Shown here in pieces: positions 1 through 7,599 of a stretch of DNA of 64,000 nucleotides (its first letter is position 1; the number at the start of each line of letters is the position of its first letter). A program made the position numbers and the translations under genes. Source of the stretch: Enterococcus sp. DIV2402. GTDB lineage: Bacteria; Bacillota; Bacilli; Lactobacillales; Enterococcaceae. The stretch spans positions 1,464,501 through 1,528,500 of the forward strand of contig NZ_CP147251.1 in the NCBI RefSeq assembly GCF_017426705.2. Reading direction: 5' to 3'. Under the pieces are notes generated by a model. It saw nothing but the letters and a program-made list of their open reading frames with translations, searched no databases and had not been told where the DNA came from.

Positions 1-1071
1 CGCGCAACTGCCAGCAGCATGCTTGAAACAGCGCAAGAACTGTTAAGTACCACAATTGGTACTGCGATGAACATGTCTTTGGAAACAGAAGTTCAAGAGA
101 TGTATGCTGATTTATTAGCTTACGTAAATGGAAACCGTGATGAATTATCTAATGGTTTATTGTTGTTAACCGATATGGGATCATTGAATTCATTTGCGAA
201 TTTAATTTATGAAGAAACCGGTATTCGTACGAAAGCAATCTCCATGACTAGTACCATGATTGTGATTGAAGCCTTGCGAATGGCAGATGCTGGACGAAGT
301 TTGGAAGACATCTATCAAAATATTCAAATCTCCTTTGAAAGTATCGTACGGGAACAATTTCGTTCACTTCATGAAACGAAACGTACGAAAAAAGCCATTG
401 TGGTTACTTGCTTTACAGGGGAAGGTGTGGCTGCGAAGTTATATCAACGAATTGCGCCAATTGTTGACCAATCCAAAGTTGAAATTATACAGATGCAGTT
501 TATCGAACGCGAAACATTCAAAAAACACATTGATGGCTTATTGGAAGAGTACGAAATTCGGGCTATTGCTGGGACCGTAGAGATCGAATATCAGAATATC
601 CCCTTCTTTTCTGCGTATGATGTCTTTAATCATGAACGCTTGAATGTTTTAAAACGAATTGTCAGTGATGGGGTACCGTTAGAAACAATTGTCAATTCAT
701 TGAAAGGGACAATTACCCATGTTTCTTCATTAAAATCATTGATTATTGATTTACAAAAAGCCGTTCAACAAATTCAAACGCAAATGCATTTAATTGTTGA
801 ACCAAGTGCTGAAGCAGGCATTGTTATTCATTTAGCCTTCTTGATTGAAAGCTTATTGAAAGAAGAACCAACCCGTCATTTCCCAGACTTAGCAAGTTTT
901 CAAAAACGGTATCGTTTAGAAGCCGATCAATTAAAAACAAGTTTGATGTTAATTGAAAAGAATTACAATGTACGTATCCCAGAAGATGAAATTGCTTTTC
1001 TAACACAAATGTTTATTGAAAATAAAGTAGATACACACTTTAATTCTTACACACTAGATGAAAGTGTGTAA
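1..1071 (+). CDS. LevR/CelR-type sigma-54 PTS-regulated transcription activator, C-terminal part
   Basis: Open from the first base, so the gene begins outside the window; about 356 C-terminal codons are present. Residues ATASSMLETAQELL at the start match the region just after the active-site histidine of a mannose-class EIIA domain. A Gat-class EIIB-like stretch follows (CFTGEGVAAKL), then a PRD-type helical domain with a conserved His in VIHLAFLIESLL. This order is that of LevR/CelR activators, whose N-terminal AAA+ domain (not visible here) works with sigma-54. The two operons immediately downstream both have perfect -24/-12 promoters, which strongly supports this role. In the family, PTS phosphorylation of the EIIA/EIIB/PRD sites sets activity. 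The 3' end of the gene overlaps an inverted repeat that may be its own upstream activating site. Confidence 0.85.
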   Translation, partial: RATASSMLETAQELLSTTIGTAMNMSLETEVQEMYADLLAYVNGNRDELSNGLLLLTDMGSLNSFANLIYEETGIRTKAISMTSTMIVIEALRMADAGRSLEDIYQNIQISFESIVREQFRSLHETKRTKKAIVVTCFTGEGVAAKLYQRIAPIVDQSKVEIIQMQFIERETFKKHIDGLLEEYEIRAIAGTVEIEYQNIPFFSAYDVFNHERLNVLKRIVSDGVPLETIVNSLKGTITHVSSLKSLIIDLQKAVQQIQTQMHLIVEPSAEAGIVIHLAFLIESLLKEEPTRHFPDLASFQKRYRLEADQLKTSLMLIEKNYNVRIPEDEIAFLTQMFIENKVDTHFNSYTLDESV

Positions 1072-1093
1072 AGTTTATATCAACACTGTGTAG
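1047..1093 (+). promoter_or_regulatory. Putative upstream activating sequence for the LevR-like regulator, operon 1
   Basis: TTACACACT (1047-1055) and AGTGTGTAA (1063-1071) form a perfect 9-bp inverted repeat with a 7-nt gap, overlapping the regulator's stop codon. A further ACACACT lies at 1033-1039 and ACTGTGTAG at 1085-1093. Elements of the same type occur about 50-100 bp upstream of the second sigma-54 promoter. Binding by the upstream regulator is inferred. Confidence 0.6.
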
Positions 1094-1104
1094 TTTTCTG
1101 TATA

Positions 1105-1145
1105 GACCAAAAGCTGAATGTATCAGTTTTTGGTCTATTTTTATT
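1105..1145 (+). terminator. Rho-independent terminator of the activator gene
   Basis: GACCAAAAGCTGA pairs with TCAGTTTTTGGTC around a short loop and is followed by a T-rich tract. It sits between the activator and the sigma-54 promoter, so the PTS operon is separately transcribed. Confidence 0.7.
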
Positions 1146-1148
1146 TTT

Positions 1149-1163
1149 GGCATGCTTTTTGCT
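1149..1163 (+). promoter_or_regulatory. Sigma-54 (-24/-12) promoter, PTS operon 1
   Basis: TTGGCATG-N-TTTGCTT: the invariant GG (1149-1150) and GC (1161-1162) are separated by exactly 10 nt, the diagnostic RpoN spacing. The first gene starts about 45 bp downstream. Confidence 0.9.
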
Positions 1164-1205
1164 TTATAGTTAAGTGTAAATAAAAAATAAAAGAGGTGAA
1201 TAAAC

Positions 1206-1523
1206 ATGGCAAAAAAAACAATTATGTTAGTATGTTCGGCTGGGATGAGTACTAGTTTATTAGTAACAAAAATGCAAAAAGCAGCAGAAGACAAAGGTTT
1301 GGAAGCAGACATCTTTGCAGTCTCAGCTTCAGATGCGGACAACCATTTGGAATCAAAATCAGTGGATGTATTATTGTTAGGTCCGCAAGTTCGTTTTATG
1401 AAAGCCCAATTCGAACAAAAATTAGCGCCTAAAGGGATTCCATTGGATATTATCAATATGGCTGACTATGGCATGATGAACGGCGAAAAAGTATTAGCAC
1501 AAGCAGAAGCACTAATTAAGTAG
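1206..1523 (+). CDS. PTS lactose/cellobiose-family EIIB component (operon 1 copy)
   Basis: A 105-residue cytoplasmic phosphocarrier that takes phosphate from EIIA on a cysteine and passes it to the sugar during transport by EIIC. The N-terminus reads MAKKTIMLVCSAGMSTSLL; the active Cys is residue 10, in the CSAGMST loop typical of the family. The length is normal. AAGAGGTGA precedes the ATG by a few bases. It is very similar along its length to the second EIIB at 4374-4691, so the two operons arose by duplication. It is followed by a decayed EIIA gene and then EIIC. It is controlled by the sigma-54 promoter at 1149. The substrate is probably a beta-glucoside-type disaccharide, but the sequence does not settle which. 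Confidence 0.93.
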   Translation: MAKKTIMLVCSAGMSTSLLVTKMQKAAEDKGLEADIFAVSASDADNHLESKSVDVLLLGPQVRFMKAQFEQKLAPKGIPLDIINMADYGMMNGEKVLAQAEALIK

Positions 1524-1539
1524 CAATCAGAGGAATTTA

Positions 1540-1785
1540 TTGAAAGAAAAAACAGTTAAAAGTCATCATGGGATGGATTGTGCATGATGGGATTGCCAAA
1601 AATAATATAATGGAAGCGGTTACCTAGAGGCGTGACTTTTAGTTAGTAGATGAGAAGTCTTGTTAGTTAAAGTGCATCATTCACAAGATGGCCTGATGGC
1701 ATCAATTGTTTTTATTGATGTAACAAAAGAACGGATAGATTCAAAATACACAGAATGTTTTTCAAATACTACTTTGAACGGATAG
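1540..1785 (+). pseudogene. Decayed PTS lactose/cellobiose-family EIIA gene
   Basis: No intact ORF lies between the EIIB and EIIC genes, but read with frame changes this stretch is a relic of the EIIA at 4716-5033. MGWIVHDGIAKNNIMEAV (about 1569-1622) matches MGLIMYGGNAKSDAMEAI. Then a TAG interrupts, DF-LVDEK matches DFELADQK, and in another frame EVLLVKVHHSQ (from 1653) matches EASLVEAHHSQ. Directly after HHSQ it continues as DGLMASIVFIDVTKE, matching DHLMTSIAFTDLAKE. About 23 residues present between the two HSQ tripeptides of the intact protein are missing, as expected for a deletion between short repeats. The probable start is TTG 1540, after AGAGGA. The operon-2 EIIA may supply the function in trans. 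Confidence 0.85.
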
Positions 1786-1844
1786 TTATTTGATTATTTT
1801 TTAGAAAAAATATTCTAAGAATTGAACTTATAGGAGGAAACGAA

Positions 1845-3254
1845 ATGGAAGCTTTATCAGGATGGTTAGAAAGATATGTGTTGCCAATTGCAGCAAAAAT
1901 TGGCTCAGAAAAACACTTAGTAGCATTGCGTGACGCATTTATTGGGATGTTGCCGGTGACAATGGCAGGAGCGATTGCCGTATTATTGAACGCCTTTGTA
2001 CGTGACTTTCCAAGTACGTATATTACTTCTGGTTCATGGTATAACGAAGCAGAAGGAATCAATGTGATTACTAAATTCTTTCAACCATTAATTTCAGTTA
2101 ATGGACTCGTTTGGACAGGAACGTTAGCTATTATGGCTGTAGTATTTTCAGCATCTTTAGGCTATAACATTGCAAAAGCATATAATGTGGATCCTTTATC
2201 AGGAGCAATTGTTTCCTTATCGGCATTTATTATGGGGATTCCACAATCAGCAAATCTTTCATTGACTTTGGGAGAAGCTTTACCTAAAGAAGCAGCTGAT
2301 ATTATTACAACAGCTGGCTGGACTGTAGATGGAACAACAATTTCTGCAGGCGGTTGGGGATACTTCCCATTTGGTGCCTATATGGGAGGAACTGGTTTAT
2401 TTACAGCAATGATTTTTGGTTTTATCTCGGTTATCATTTTTGCTAAATTAATGAATAAAAATATTATTATCAAAATGCCAGACTCTGTACCACCAGCTGT
2501 ATCTAAAGCATTCGCAGCAATTATTCCAGGAATTGCCGGATTATTTGTTTCAGGTACAATTTATTTCTTATTTGAAAAATTTGTAGGTATGCCATTAATT
2601 GACTGGATTGCTGAATCTATTCAAAAACCTTTACTTGGATTATCACAAGGCTATTTTGCCGTATTTATTATTGTTTTACTTGTACATTTTTTATGGTTCT
2701 TTGGGTTACATGGGACAAACATTATGGGGCCAGTTTTACAATCGATTTATGGAGTTGCCATGGTTGAAAATACTAATGCTTACCAATTAGGTGATGCAAT
2801 TCCGTACAAATGGGTAGCAGGTTCTTTTGAAGCCTTCGTATGGCCTGGCGGTGCAGGAGTAACATTAATGCTATTAGTTGGTATTTTGTTATTCTCTAAA
2901 CGGGCAGATCACAAGACGATTGGTAAATTAGCATTAGGACCTGGAATATTCAATATCAATGAGCCAATTATGTTTGGATTGCCAATCGTGTTGAATCCAT
3001 TGTTTATGATTCCATTTATCATTGCACCCCTTGTAACTGCAACGATTGCTTTCTTTGCGACAGCTGCTGGATTAGTTTCGCCAGTGGTAGTGAATGTTAT
3101 TTGGGTAATGCCTACGATTCTTAGTGGTTTCTTAGCAACAGGAGGAGACTGGAGAGCGATTGTGTTAACCATTGTCAACTTAGTAGTAGCCTTATTAATT
3201 TGGGCACCATTTATTCTAGCAGCCAACAAAATTGATCCATCCGATCAAGCGTAA
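1845..3254 (+). CDS. PTS lactose/cellobiose-family EIIC permease (operon 1)
   Basis: A 469-residue integral membrane sugar permease, the translocating subunit working with EIIA and EIIB. The N-terminus (LERYVLPIAAKIGSEKHLVALRDAF) and the motifs KMPDSVPPAVSKAF, WFFGLHGTNIMGP and GPGIFNINEPIMFGLPIVLNP are hallmarks of the CelB/LacE-type EIIC family, with about ten hydrophobic segments. GGAGGAAACGAA precedes the ATG. It is about 50 residues longer than the operon-2 EIIC (417 residues), with the extra sequence after the third membrane segment (around residues 135-170). The two may therefore differ in substrate range even though their EIIB subunits are almost the same. Confidence 0.93.
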   Translation: MEALSGWLERYVLPIAAKIGSEKHLVALRDAFIGMLPVTMAGAIAVLLNAFVRDFPSTYITSGSWYNEAEGINVITKFFQPLISVNGLVWTGTLAIMAVVFSASLGYNIAKAYNVDPLSGAIVSLSAFIMGIPQSANLSLTLGEALPKEAADIITTAGWTVDGTTISAGGWGYFPFGAYMGGTGLFTAMIFGFISVIIFAKLMNKNIIIKMPDSVPPAVSKAFAAIIPGIAGLFVSGTIYFLFEKFVGMPLIDWIAESIQKPLLGLSQGYFAVFIIVLLVHFLWFFGLHGTNIMGPVLQSIYGVAMVENTNAYQLGDAIPYKWVAGSFEAFVWPGGAGVTLMLLVGILLFSKRADHKTIGKLALGPGIFNINEPIMFGLPIVLNPLFMIPFIIAPLVTATIAFFATAAGLVSPVVVNVIWVMPTILSGFLATGGDWRAIVLTIVNLVVALLIWAPFILAANKIDPSDQA

Positions 3255-3260
3255 AAAAAT

Positions 3261-3288
3261 CTAGCTGAGTAAGAAATTACTCAGCTAG
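3261..3288 (+). terminator. Intra-operon stem-loop after EIIC
   Basis: CTAGCTGAGTAA pairs with TTACTCAGCTAG, 11-12 bp with a 4-nt loop. It is followed only by AAATTTTATA rather than a long T tract, so partial termination or 3'-end stabilisation between EIIC and the small downstream genes is more likely than full termination. Confidence 0.5.
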
Positions 3289-3318
3289 AAATTTTATAAA
3301 TAATGGAGAGTGTATACT

Positions 3319-3531
3319 ATGATTACAGTTAGTTCTGCAATGCAACAAGAAAATATCAAAAAATTATTAGAATCAATTGAAAATGAAGCAATTACTTATA
3401 AGTTTAAAGAAAAAAAGGGCATCCAATTAATTTTTAAGATAACAGGAGACAAAGATGCCGCAATCCGATTAGCCAAAGATGCAATCAAAGCTGAAGAATG
3501 GGGCAAAGTTTTATATTTTAATGTGGCATAA
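3319..3531 (+). CDS. Small protein of unknown function in PTS operon 1
   Basis: A 70-residue soluble protein beginning MITVSSAMQQENIKK. I do not recognise a family. The predicted pattern is helix - strand (ITYKF) - strand (IQLIFKITG) - helix (AAIRLAKDAIK) - strand (VLYFNV), a small alpha/beta fold. GTG 3310 is a possible alternative start, but GGAG at 3305-3308 is correctly spaced for ATG 3319. It lies between the EIIC gene and a two-helix membrane protein, in the same direction, so it is probably part of the sigma-54 operon. A role tied to sugar uptake is inferred from position only. Confidence 0.65.
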   Translation: MITVSSAMQQENIKKLLESIENEAITYKFKEKKGIQLIFKITGDKDAAIRLAKDAIKAEEWGKVLYFNVA

Positions 3532-3554
3532 TCAGATGAAATGGGGTGAATCAT

Positions 3555-3752
3555 ATGTTGAAGAACGGCTTGTTTCTAATTAGTATAGGGATGATATGCT
3601 TTATATATAGTGTAAATGCACAGACCGGCACGTATAATTGGCCCAATTTAATCGTGTCCATTTTTTTTATAATCCTAGGAATCAGTCTATTTATTAAAGG
3701 CAATAAAAAAGAAAAAAAGAGAGTGGAGGAGGAAAATCGTGGAAATCGTTAA
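3555..3752 (+). CDS. Small two-TM membrane protein, PTS operon 1
   Basis: A 65-residue protein with two hydrophobic helices (residues about 4-22 and 31-48) joined by a short loop containing TGTYNWPN, and a very basic tail rich in K, E and R. The start chosen is ATG 3555, because GGGGTGA lies 5 nt upstream; GTG 3546 in the same frame is less likely. The 3' end overlaps the next gene by 14 bp, indicating translational coupling. No family is recognised. Confidence 0.65.
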   Translation: MLKNGLFLISIGMICFIYSVNAQTGTYNWPNLIVSIFFIILGISLFIKGNKKEKKRVEEENRGNR

Positions 3753-4152
3753 ACAAATGAATGTTCCTGCTGAATTTTTCTACAAGAAAATTATTGATTC
3801 AGTGATGTATGATGTTCAAGAAGCTACTGGTCAAACGTTAAAAGAAAAACAACTGATAGGTTTTGAATATATCAAGAAATTCAATGAGAAGACCAGTGCT
3901 AAAATAAAAATTGAAGAATTAATCACCGATCAATTATATATTTACCGAACATCTACCACGCGTAATGATTTTACTGCAACTTATCAAATTCGTTCGATTG
4001 ATGAAAAGAGTTGTGAAATCCAATATGTAGAAAAAATGGACTCACATGGAATGATTCAATCATTAAATGATATGGTTACAGGGGTACTTCTTAGCTTCTT
4101 TAAAAAACGTCAATTTAAACAGATGTTAGCAATGATTGAACAATCGTATTAG
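3739..4152 (+). CDS. DUF3284 domain protein
   Basis: A 137-residue cytoplasmic protein: MEIVKQMNVPAEFFYKKII at the N-terminus, then an alternating strand pattern reminiscent of the START/polyketide-cyclase-like fold. I recognise it as the DUF3284 family, often found beside cellobiose PTS genes in Lactobacillales; its biochemical function is unknown. Translation starts at GTG 3739, preceded by GGAGGAGG. It overlaps the upstream small membrane protein gene and is the last gene of operon 1, before a stem-loop. Confidence 0.75.
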   Translation: MEIVKQMNVPAEFFYKKIIDSVMYDVQEATGQTLKEKQLIGFEYIKKFNEKTSAKIKIEELITDQLYIYRTSTTRNDFTATYQIRSIDEKSCEIQYVEKMDSHGMIQSLNDMVTGVLLSFFKKRQFKQMLAMIEQSY

Positions 4153-4179
4153 AGAGCTACGGCAACGGGCTCTTTTTTT
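4151..4179 (+). terminator. Terminator of PTS operon 1
   Basis: AGAGC (4153-4157) pairs with GCTCT (4169-4173), followed by a T7 run. The stem is short but the T tract is good. Confidence 0.6.
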
Positions 4180-4209
4180 ACGCACTAAATTACATACAAA
4201 GAGGTATTT

Positions 4210-4268
4210 TTACACTTAACTTGTAGTGTGTAGGTGAAATGTAATCAGTGTGTAGTTGAATAGTGTAA
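4210..4268 (+). promoter_or_regulatory. Putative upstream activating sequence, PTS operon 2
   Basis: TTACACT (4210-4216) faces AGTGTGTA (4225-4232), followed by AGTGTGTAG (4247-4255) and AGTGTAA (4262-4268). The AGTGTGTA unit is the one found upstream of operon 1. The array lies about 45-100 bp upstream of the -24 element, the usual place for a sigma-54 activator to bind. Confidence 0.6.
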
Positions 4269-4308
4269 CTAAAACGTTGATTTCAAAGGGTTTTAGCTTG
4301 TTTGATAG

Positions 4309-4325
4309 TTGGCACACTTCTTGCT
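4309..4325 (+). promoter_or_regulatory. Sigma-54 (-24/-12) promoter, PTS operon 2
   Basis: TTGGCACACTTCTTGCTT: GG at 4311-4312 and GC at 4323-4324, with exactly 10 nt between. It is close to the full consensus TGGCACN5TTGC, and slightly better than the operon-1 promoter. Confidence 0.93.
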
Positions 4326-4373
4326 TTATAAATAAGTGTAAAGACAACATAAATTTGAGAGGTGGCAACAATC

Positions 4374-4691
4374 ATGGCAAAAAAAACAATTATGCTCGTA
4401 TGTTCAGCAGGAATGAGCACAAGTTTATTAGTAACAAAAATGCAAAAAGCAGCACAAGATAAAGGGGTAGACGCAGATATCTTTGCAGTATCAGCATCAG
4501 AAGCTGATATTCATTTAGAAACAAAACCAGTGGATGTTTTATTATTAGGTCCACAAGTTCGTTTTATGAAAGCTCAATTTGAACAAAAATTAACACCAAA
4601 AGGAATTCCATTAGATGTAATTAATATGTCTGATTATGGCATGATGAATGGTGAAAAAGTGTTAGCTCAAGCAGAAAGTTTAATGAAATAA
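4374..4691 (+). CDS. PTS lactose/cellobiose-family EIIB component (operon 2 copy)
   Basis: A 105-residue EIIB phosphocarrier with the active Cys at residue 10 in MLVCSAGMSTSLL. Nearly every position agrees with the paralogue at 1206-1523 (changes such as AAEDKG to AAQDKG and DADNHLE to EADIHLE), so one may phosphorylate both EIIC partners. The start is ATG 4374; GAGAGGTGG lies just upstream, and an in-frame GTG at 4362 falls inside that ribosome binding site. It is the first gene of the EIIB-EIIA-EIIC operon under the promoter at 4309. Confidence 0.93.
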   Translation: MAKKTIMLVCSAGMSTSLLVTKMQKAAQDKGVDADIFAVSASEADIHLETKPVDVLLLGPQVRFMKAQFEQKLTPKGIPLDVINMSDYGMMNGEKVLAQAESLMK

Positions 4692-4715
4692 TTTTAATTA
4701 CGAGGAGATATACGC

Positions 4716-5033
4716 ATGGATGAAAAAAACTTAGAAGCAATTATGGGATTAATTATGTATGGTGGGAATGCAAAAAGCGATGCAATGGAAGCTATTGCTG
4801 CTGCCAAACAAGGTGACTTTGAATTAGCAGATCAAAAAATCAAAGATGCTGAAGCGTCATTAGTGGAAGCACATCATTCTCAAACAGGACTATTAACTCA
4901 AGAAGCACAAGGAGATCACATGACAGTTACTTTATTAACCGTTCATTCTCAAGATCATTTGATGACTTCAATCGCATTTACCGATTTAGCAAAAGAGATT
5001 ATTGACGTTTATCGTCATATCGAAGCAAAATAA
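4716..5033 (+). CDS. PTS lactose/cellobiose-family EIIA component
   Basis: A 105-residue, all-helical cytoplasmic protein; the family forms a trimer that accepts phosphate from HPr. The phosphorylated histidine should lie in the third helix, in the motif LLTVHSQDHLM; AHHSQTGLL is the other conserved family segment. The N-terminal NLEAIMGLIMYGGNAKSDAM is typical. CGAGGAG lies 8 nt before the ATG. This is the only intact EIIA of this family in the window. Because the EIIA of operon 1 is a relic, this protein may serve both EIIB proteins. Confidence 0.92.
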   Translation: MDEKNLEAIMGLIMYGGNAKSDAMEAIAAAKQGDFELADQKIKDAEASLVEAHHSQTGLLTQEAQGDHMTVTLLTVHSQDHLMTSIAFTDLAKEIIDVYRHIEAK

Positions 5034-5057
5034 TTTGATTATTTGGAGGAAGAAACA

Positions 5058-6311
5058 ATGGATTCATTTGTAGCTTTTATGGAAGATAAATTTGTGCCAA
5101 TTGCATCTAAAATTGGCGCACAACGTCACTTAGTAGCGATTCGTGACTCATTTATGGTAACAATGCCCTTAATGATTTTAGGGGCTTTGGTGGTTATGAT
5201 TAATAACTTACCAATACCGGTTTATCAAAATTTTATGAACGGTATTTTTGGTGAAGGTGTTTGGCAAACGTTTGGCGGCTCTGTTTGGAACGGAACATTC
5301 GCTATTTTGTCTGTTATTATTTCATTTTTAATTGCGTATAATTTAGCTCACGGTTATGGCAAAGATGGTATTGCAGCAGGAACAGTATCACTAGCTTCAT
5401 TCTTCGCTCTAGGCGGCGCAACAGGAATGTCTAGTACAGGTTTATTTATTGCAATTATTGTAGGGATTGTTTCAACAGAACTATTTGTTCGCTTATCTGG
5501 TAGTAGTAAATTAGTAATTAAAATGCCTGATGGTGTACCACCAGCTGTGGCACGTTCATTTGCAGCATTGTTACCAGCGATGATTGTAGTTAGTTTATTC
5601 GGTTTAGTTGCTGCGATTTTTGCAGCATTCGGTGTGCCAGATATTATTAATTCATTCTACACAGCGGTACAACAACCATTCATGGGAATGGCAAGTACGT
5701 ATCCATCAGCGTTGTTGATTGCGTTTATTACACCTTTCTTATGGTTCTTTGGTTTACACGGTGCAAATATGATTGACCCATTTTTACAAACAATTAATGC
5801 ACCTGCCATCGAAGCGAATGCATTAGCTGTATCAGCTGGTAAGGTAGCACCATATATCGTGAATAAGCCATTTATTGATAGTTTTGTCAACTTAGGCGGA
5901 ACAGGTGCAACATTTGGTTTGATAATTGCGATCTATTTAGTTGGTCGTAAAAATAAAGCGTACAATGTAGTAAATAATTTAAGTGCTGCACCAGGATTAT
6001 TCAACATCAATGAACCATTATTGTTTGGTTTACCAATTGTTTTAAATCCAATTATGTTTATTCCATTTATCATCACGCCAATGGTCTTAATTACAACTGC
6101 ATTTTGGGCAACCAAATTAGGTTTCGTCCCTGCAGCAACATTTATGCCACCATGGGTAACACCTCCAGTAATTGGCGGATTTTTAGCAACACAAAGTTGG
6201 ACAGGCGGTTTATTAGCAGCCATCAACCTAGTCATTTCTACATTGATTTACATTCCGTTTGTTCGTATCGGAGTTTTACAAGAATTAAAACGCGAACAAG
6301 CAGCACAATAA
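5058..6311 (+). CDS. PTS lactose/cellobiose-family EIIC permease (operon 2)
   Basis: A 417-residue multi-spanning sugar permease with KFVPIASKIGAQRHLVAIRD at the N-terminus, KMPDGVPPAVARSF, WFFGLHGANMIDPF and PGLFNINEPLLFGLPIVLNP. The start ATG 5058 has GGAGGAAGAAAC directly upstream; an in-frame TTG at 5043 overlaps that ribosome binding site and is rejected. It lacks the insertion after the third membrane segment seen in the operon-1 EIIC. It is the last gene of a compact EIIB-EIIA-EIIC operon that ends in a terminator at 6323. Confidence 0.93.
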   Translation: MDSFVAFMEDKFVPIASKIGAQRHLVAIRDSFMVTMPLMILGALVVMINNLPIPVYQNFMNGIFGEGVWQTFGGSVWNGTFAILSVIISFLIAYNLAHGYGKDGIAAGTVSLASFFALGGATGMSSTGLFIAIIVGIVSTELFVRLSGSSKLVIKMPDGVPPAVARSFAALLPAMIVVSLFGLVAAIFAAFGVPDIINSFYTAVQQPFMGMASTYPSALLIAFITPFLWFFGLHGANMIDPFLQTINAPAIEANALAVSAGKVAPYIVNKPFIDSFVNLGGTGATFGLIIAIYLVGRKNKAYNVVNNLSAAPGLFNINEPLLFGLPIVLNPIMFIPFIITPMVLITTAFWATKLGFVPAATFMPPWVTPPVIGGFLATQSWTGGLLAAINLVISTLIYIPFVRIGVLQELKREQAAQ

Positions 6312-6322
6312 AATATCTACTT

Positions 6323-6353
6323 AAAGAAGGGTCATTTTTATGGTCCTTCTTTA
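6323..6353 (+). terminator. Terminator of PTS operon 2
   Basis: AAAGAAGG pairs with CCTTCTTT, and the stem continues into GTCAT/ATGGT around a T-rich loop. It lies just before the acetyltransferase ribosome binding site, so read-through is possible. Confidence 0.6.
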
Positions 6354-6375
6354 TAAATTCATAGGAGGAAAATAA

Positions 6376-7527
6376 ATGCAAGAGACTACAAAAGCAGATG
6401 CGATCTATCAACTTGCTCATTATGCGTTTCAATTTAATCAAAGCGACGCATACAAAAATCGCTTGAATTATATTGTAGAACATTCAAAACATTATGGTTC
6501 CTACGATGGAGAACAACTAGCAAGTCAAATTATTGCGACGCCTTTAAAAGTTCAATTTTTTAATCAAGTGTTTGATATGGCAGGTGTAGGATTTGTTTCC
6601 TCTGATCCAAGTTATCGTGGTGAAGGCCGAATCGATCAATTGATGGCGAATATTTTAAATGACTGCAAAGAAAATAAGGTTCTTTTCTCTTATCTCGCAC
6701 CATTCTCATATCCTTTTTATCGTCGTTACGGTTACGAATTGATTTTTGAACGAATTGCGTATGATGTACCTAGTCATGAGTGGCCGGATAGTAGACGTGT
6801 ACCAGGAAAAATTCGTCGACAGACATGGGAACAATCAAAAGATGTCATTAAAGAAGTATATGAAGCATCTAATCGAAATAAGCATGGAGGATTACAACGT
6901 GAAGACTGGTGGTATGAATATAAGTTCCATATTCAACGCCCATATTATTTTGCCGTGTATTATAATGAATCCGACGAAGCGGAAGGCTATTTAATTTATC
7001 AAATTTTAAATGGTAAGTTTCATTGTGCAGAGTGGGAAGTATTAAGCGGCAATGCATATCATGCGTTGAATCGCTACATTGCTACACACAGAGATTCGGT
7101 CAGTGAAATTCGCTATGAACAAGGATACAATAAAAATAGTTCATTCTTCCTACAAGAAAAACCACTTGCAAATGCAACAATCCGACCAGAAATGATGGTT
7201 CGAATTGTTGATATTGAGGCATTTTTAACGGTTTATCCATTTGATAATCTACAAGCAGCATTTGCGATTCAGATTCTAGAAGATACCTATGCGCCATGGA
7301 ATGAAGGGATTTTTGAAATTCATTCAAAAGGAACTGTCAGTAAAGTAGCGAAAACCAAGCTACCTACGCTAACAATTTCTGTTCAACGTTTTACACAACT
7401 CTTTTTAGGCTATCAAAAATTACGAGAATTGATGTTTTTCAATTGTGTAACGGTTGATAAAGAAATAGTGTCTATTGTAGAAGCGATTTTACCAACAGAT
7501 ATTCCTGTTTTAGAGGATTATTTTTAA
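6376..7527 (+). CDS. eis: Eis-like GNAT-family N-acetyltransferase
   Basis: A 383-residue cytoplasmic protein with an N-terminal GNAT acetyltransferase region. The acetyl-CoA loop is in VGFVSSDPSYRGEGRIDQLM (about residues 75-95), with YPFYRRYGYELIFE behind it. A second GNAT-like half and an SCP2-like C-terminal domain (about residues 280-383) follow, ending in the hydrophobic PVLEDYF. The length and the three-domain order fit the Eis (enhanced intracellular survival) family, which in mycobacteria acetylates amines such as aminoglycosides; the substrate here is unknown. GGAGGAAAATAA precedes the ATG. It follows PTS operon 2, separated by a stem-loop. Confidence 0.85.
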   Translation: MQETTKADAIYQLAHYAFQFNQSDAYKNRLNYIVEHSKHYGSYDGEQLASQIIATPLKVQFFNQVFDMAGVGFVSSDPSYRGEGRIDQLMANILNDCKENKVLFSYLAPFSYPFYRRYGYELIFERIAYDVPSHEWPDSRRVPGKIRRQTWEQSKDVIKEVYEASNRNKHGGLQREDWWYEYKFHIQRPYYFAVYYNESDEAEGYLIYQILNGKFHCAEWEVLSGNAYHALNRYIATHRDSVSEIRYEQGYNKNSSFFLQEKPLANATIRPEMMVRIVDIEAFLTVYPFDNLQAAFAIQILEDTYAPWNEGIFEIHSKGTVSKVAKTKLPTLTISVQRFTQLFLGYQKLRELMFFNCVTVDKEIVSIVEAILPTDIPVLEDYF

Positions 7528-7534
7528 TAAGTAA

Positions 7535-7576
7535 TTTTATCGCTGACCTTGCGTTTTTTTTAGGTTAGCGATAAAA
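7535..7576. terminator. Long inverted repeat after the acetyltransferase
   Basis: TTTTATCGCTGACCT and AGGTTAGCGATAAAA are near-perfect 15-nt arms around an 11-12-nt loop containing eight T. There is no T run after the hairpin, so it may act as a processing or stabilising element rather than a classical terminator. Confidence 0.55.
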
Positions 7577-7599
7577 TGATAACAGACTTTTTGTCAATC

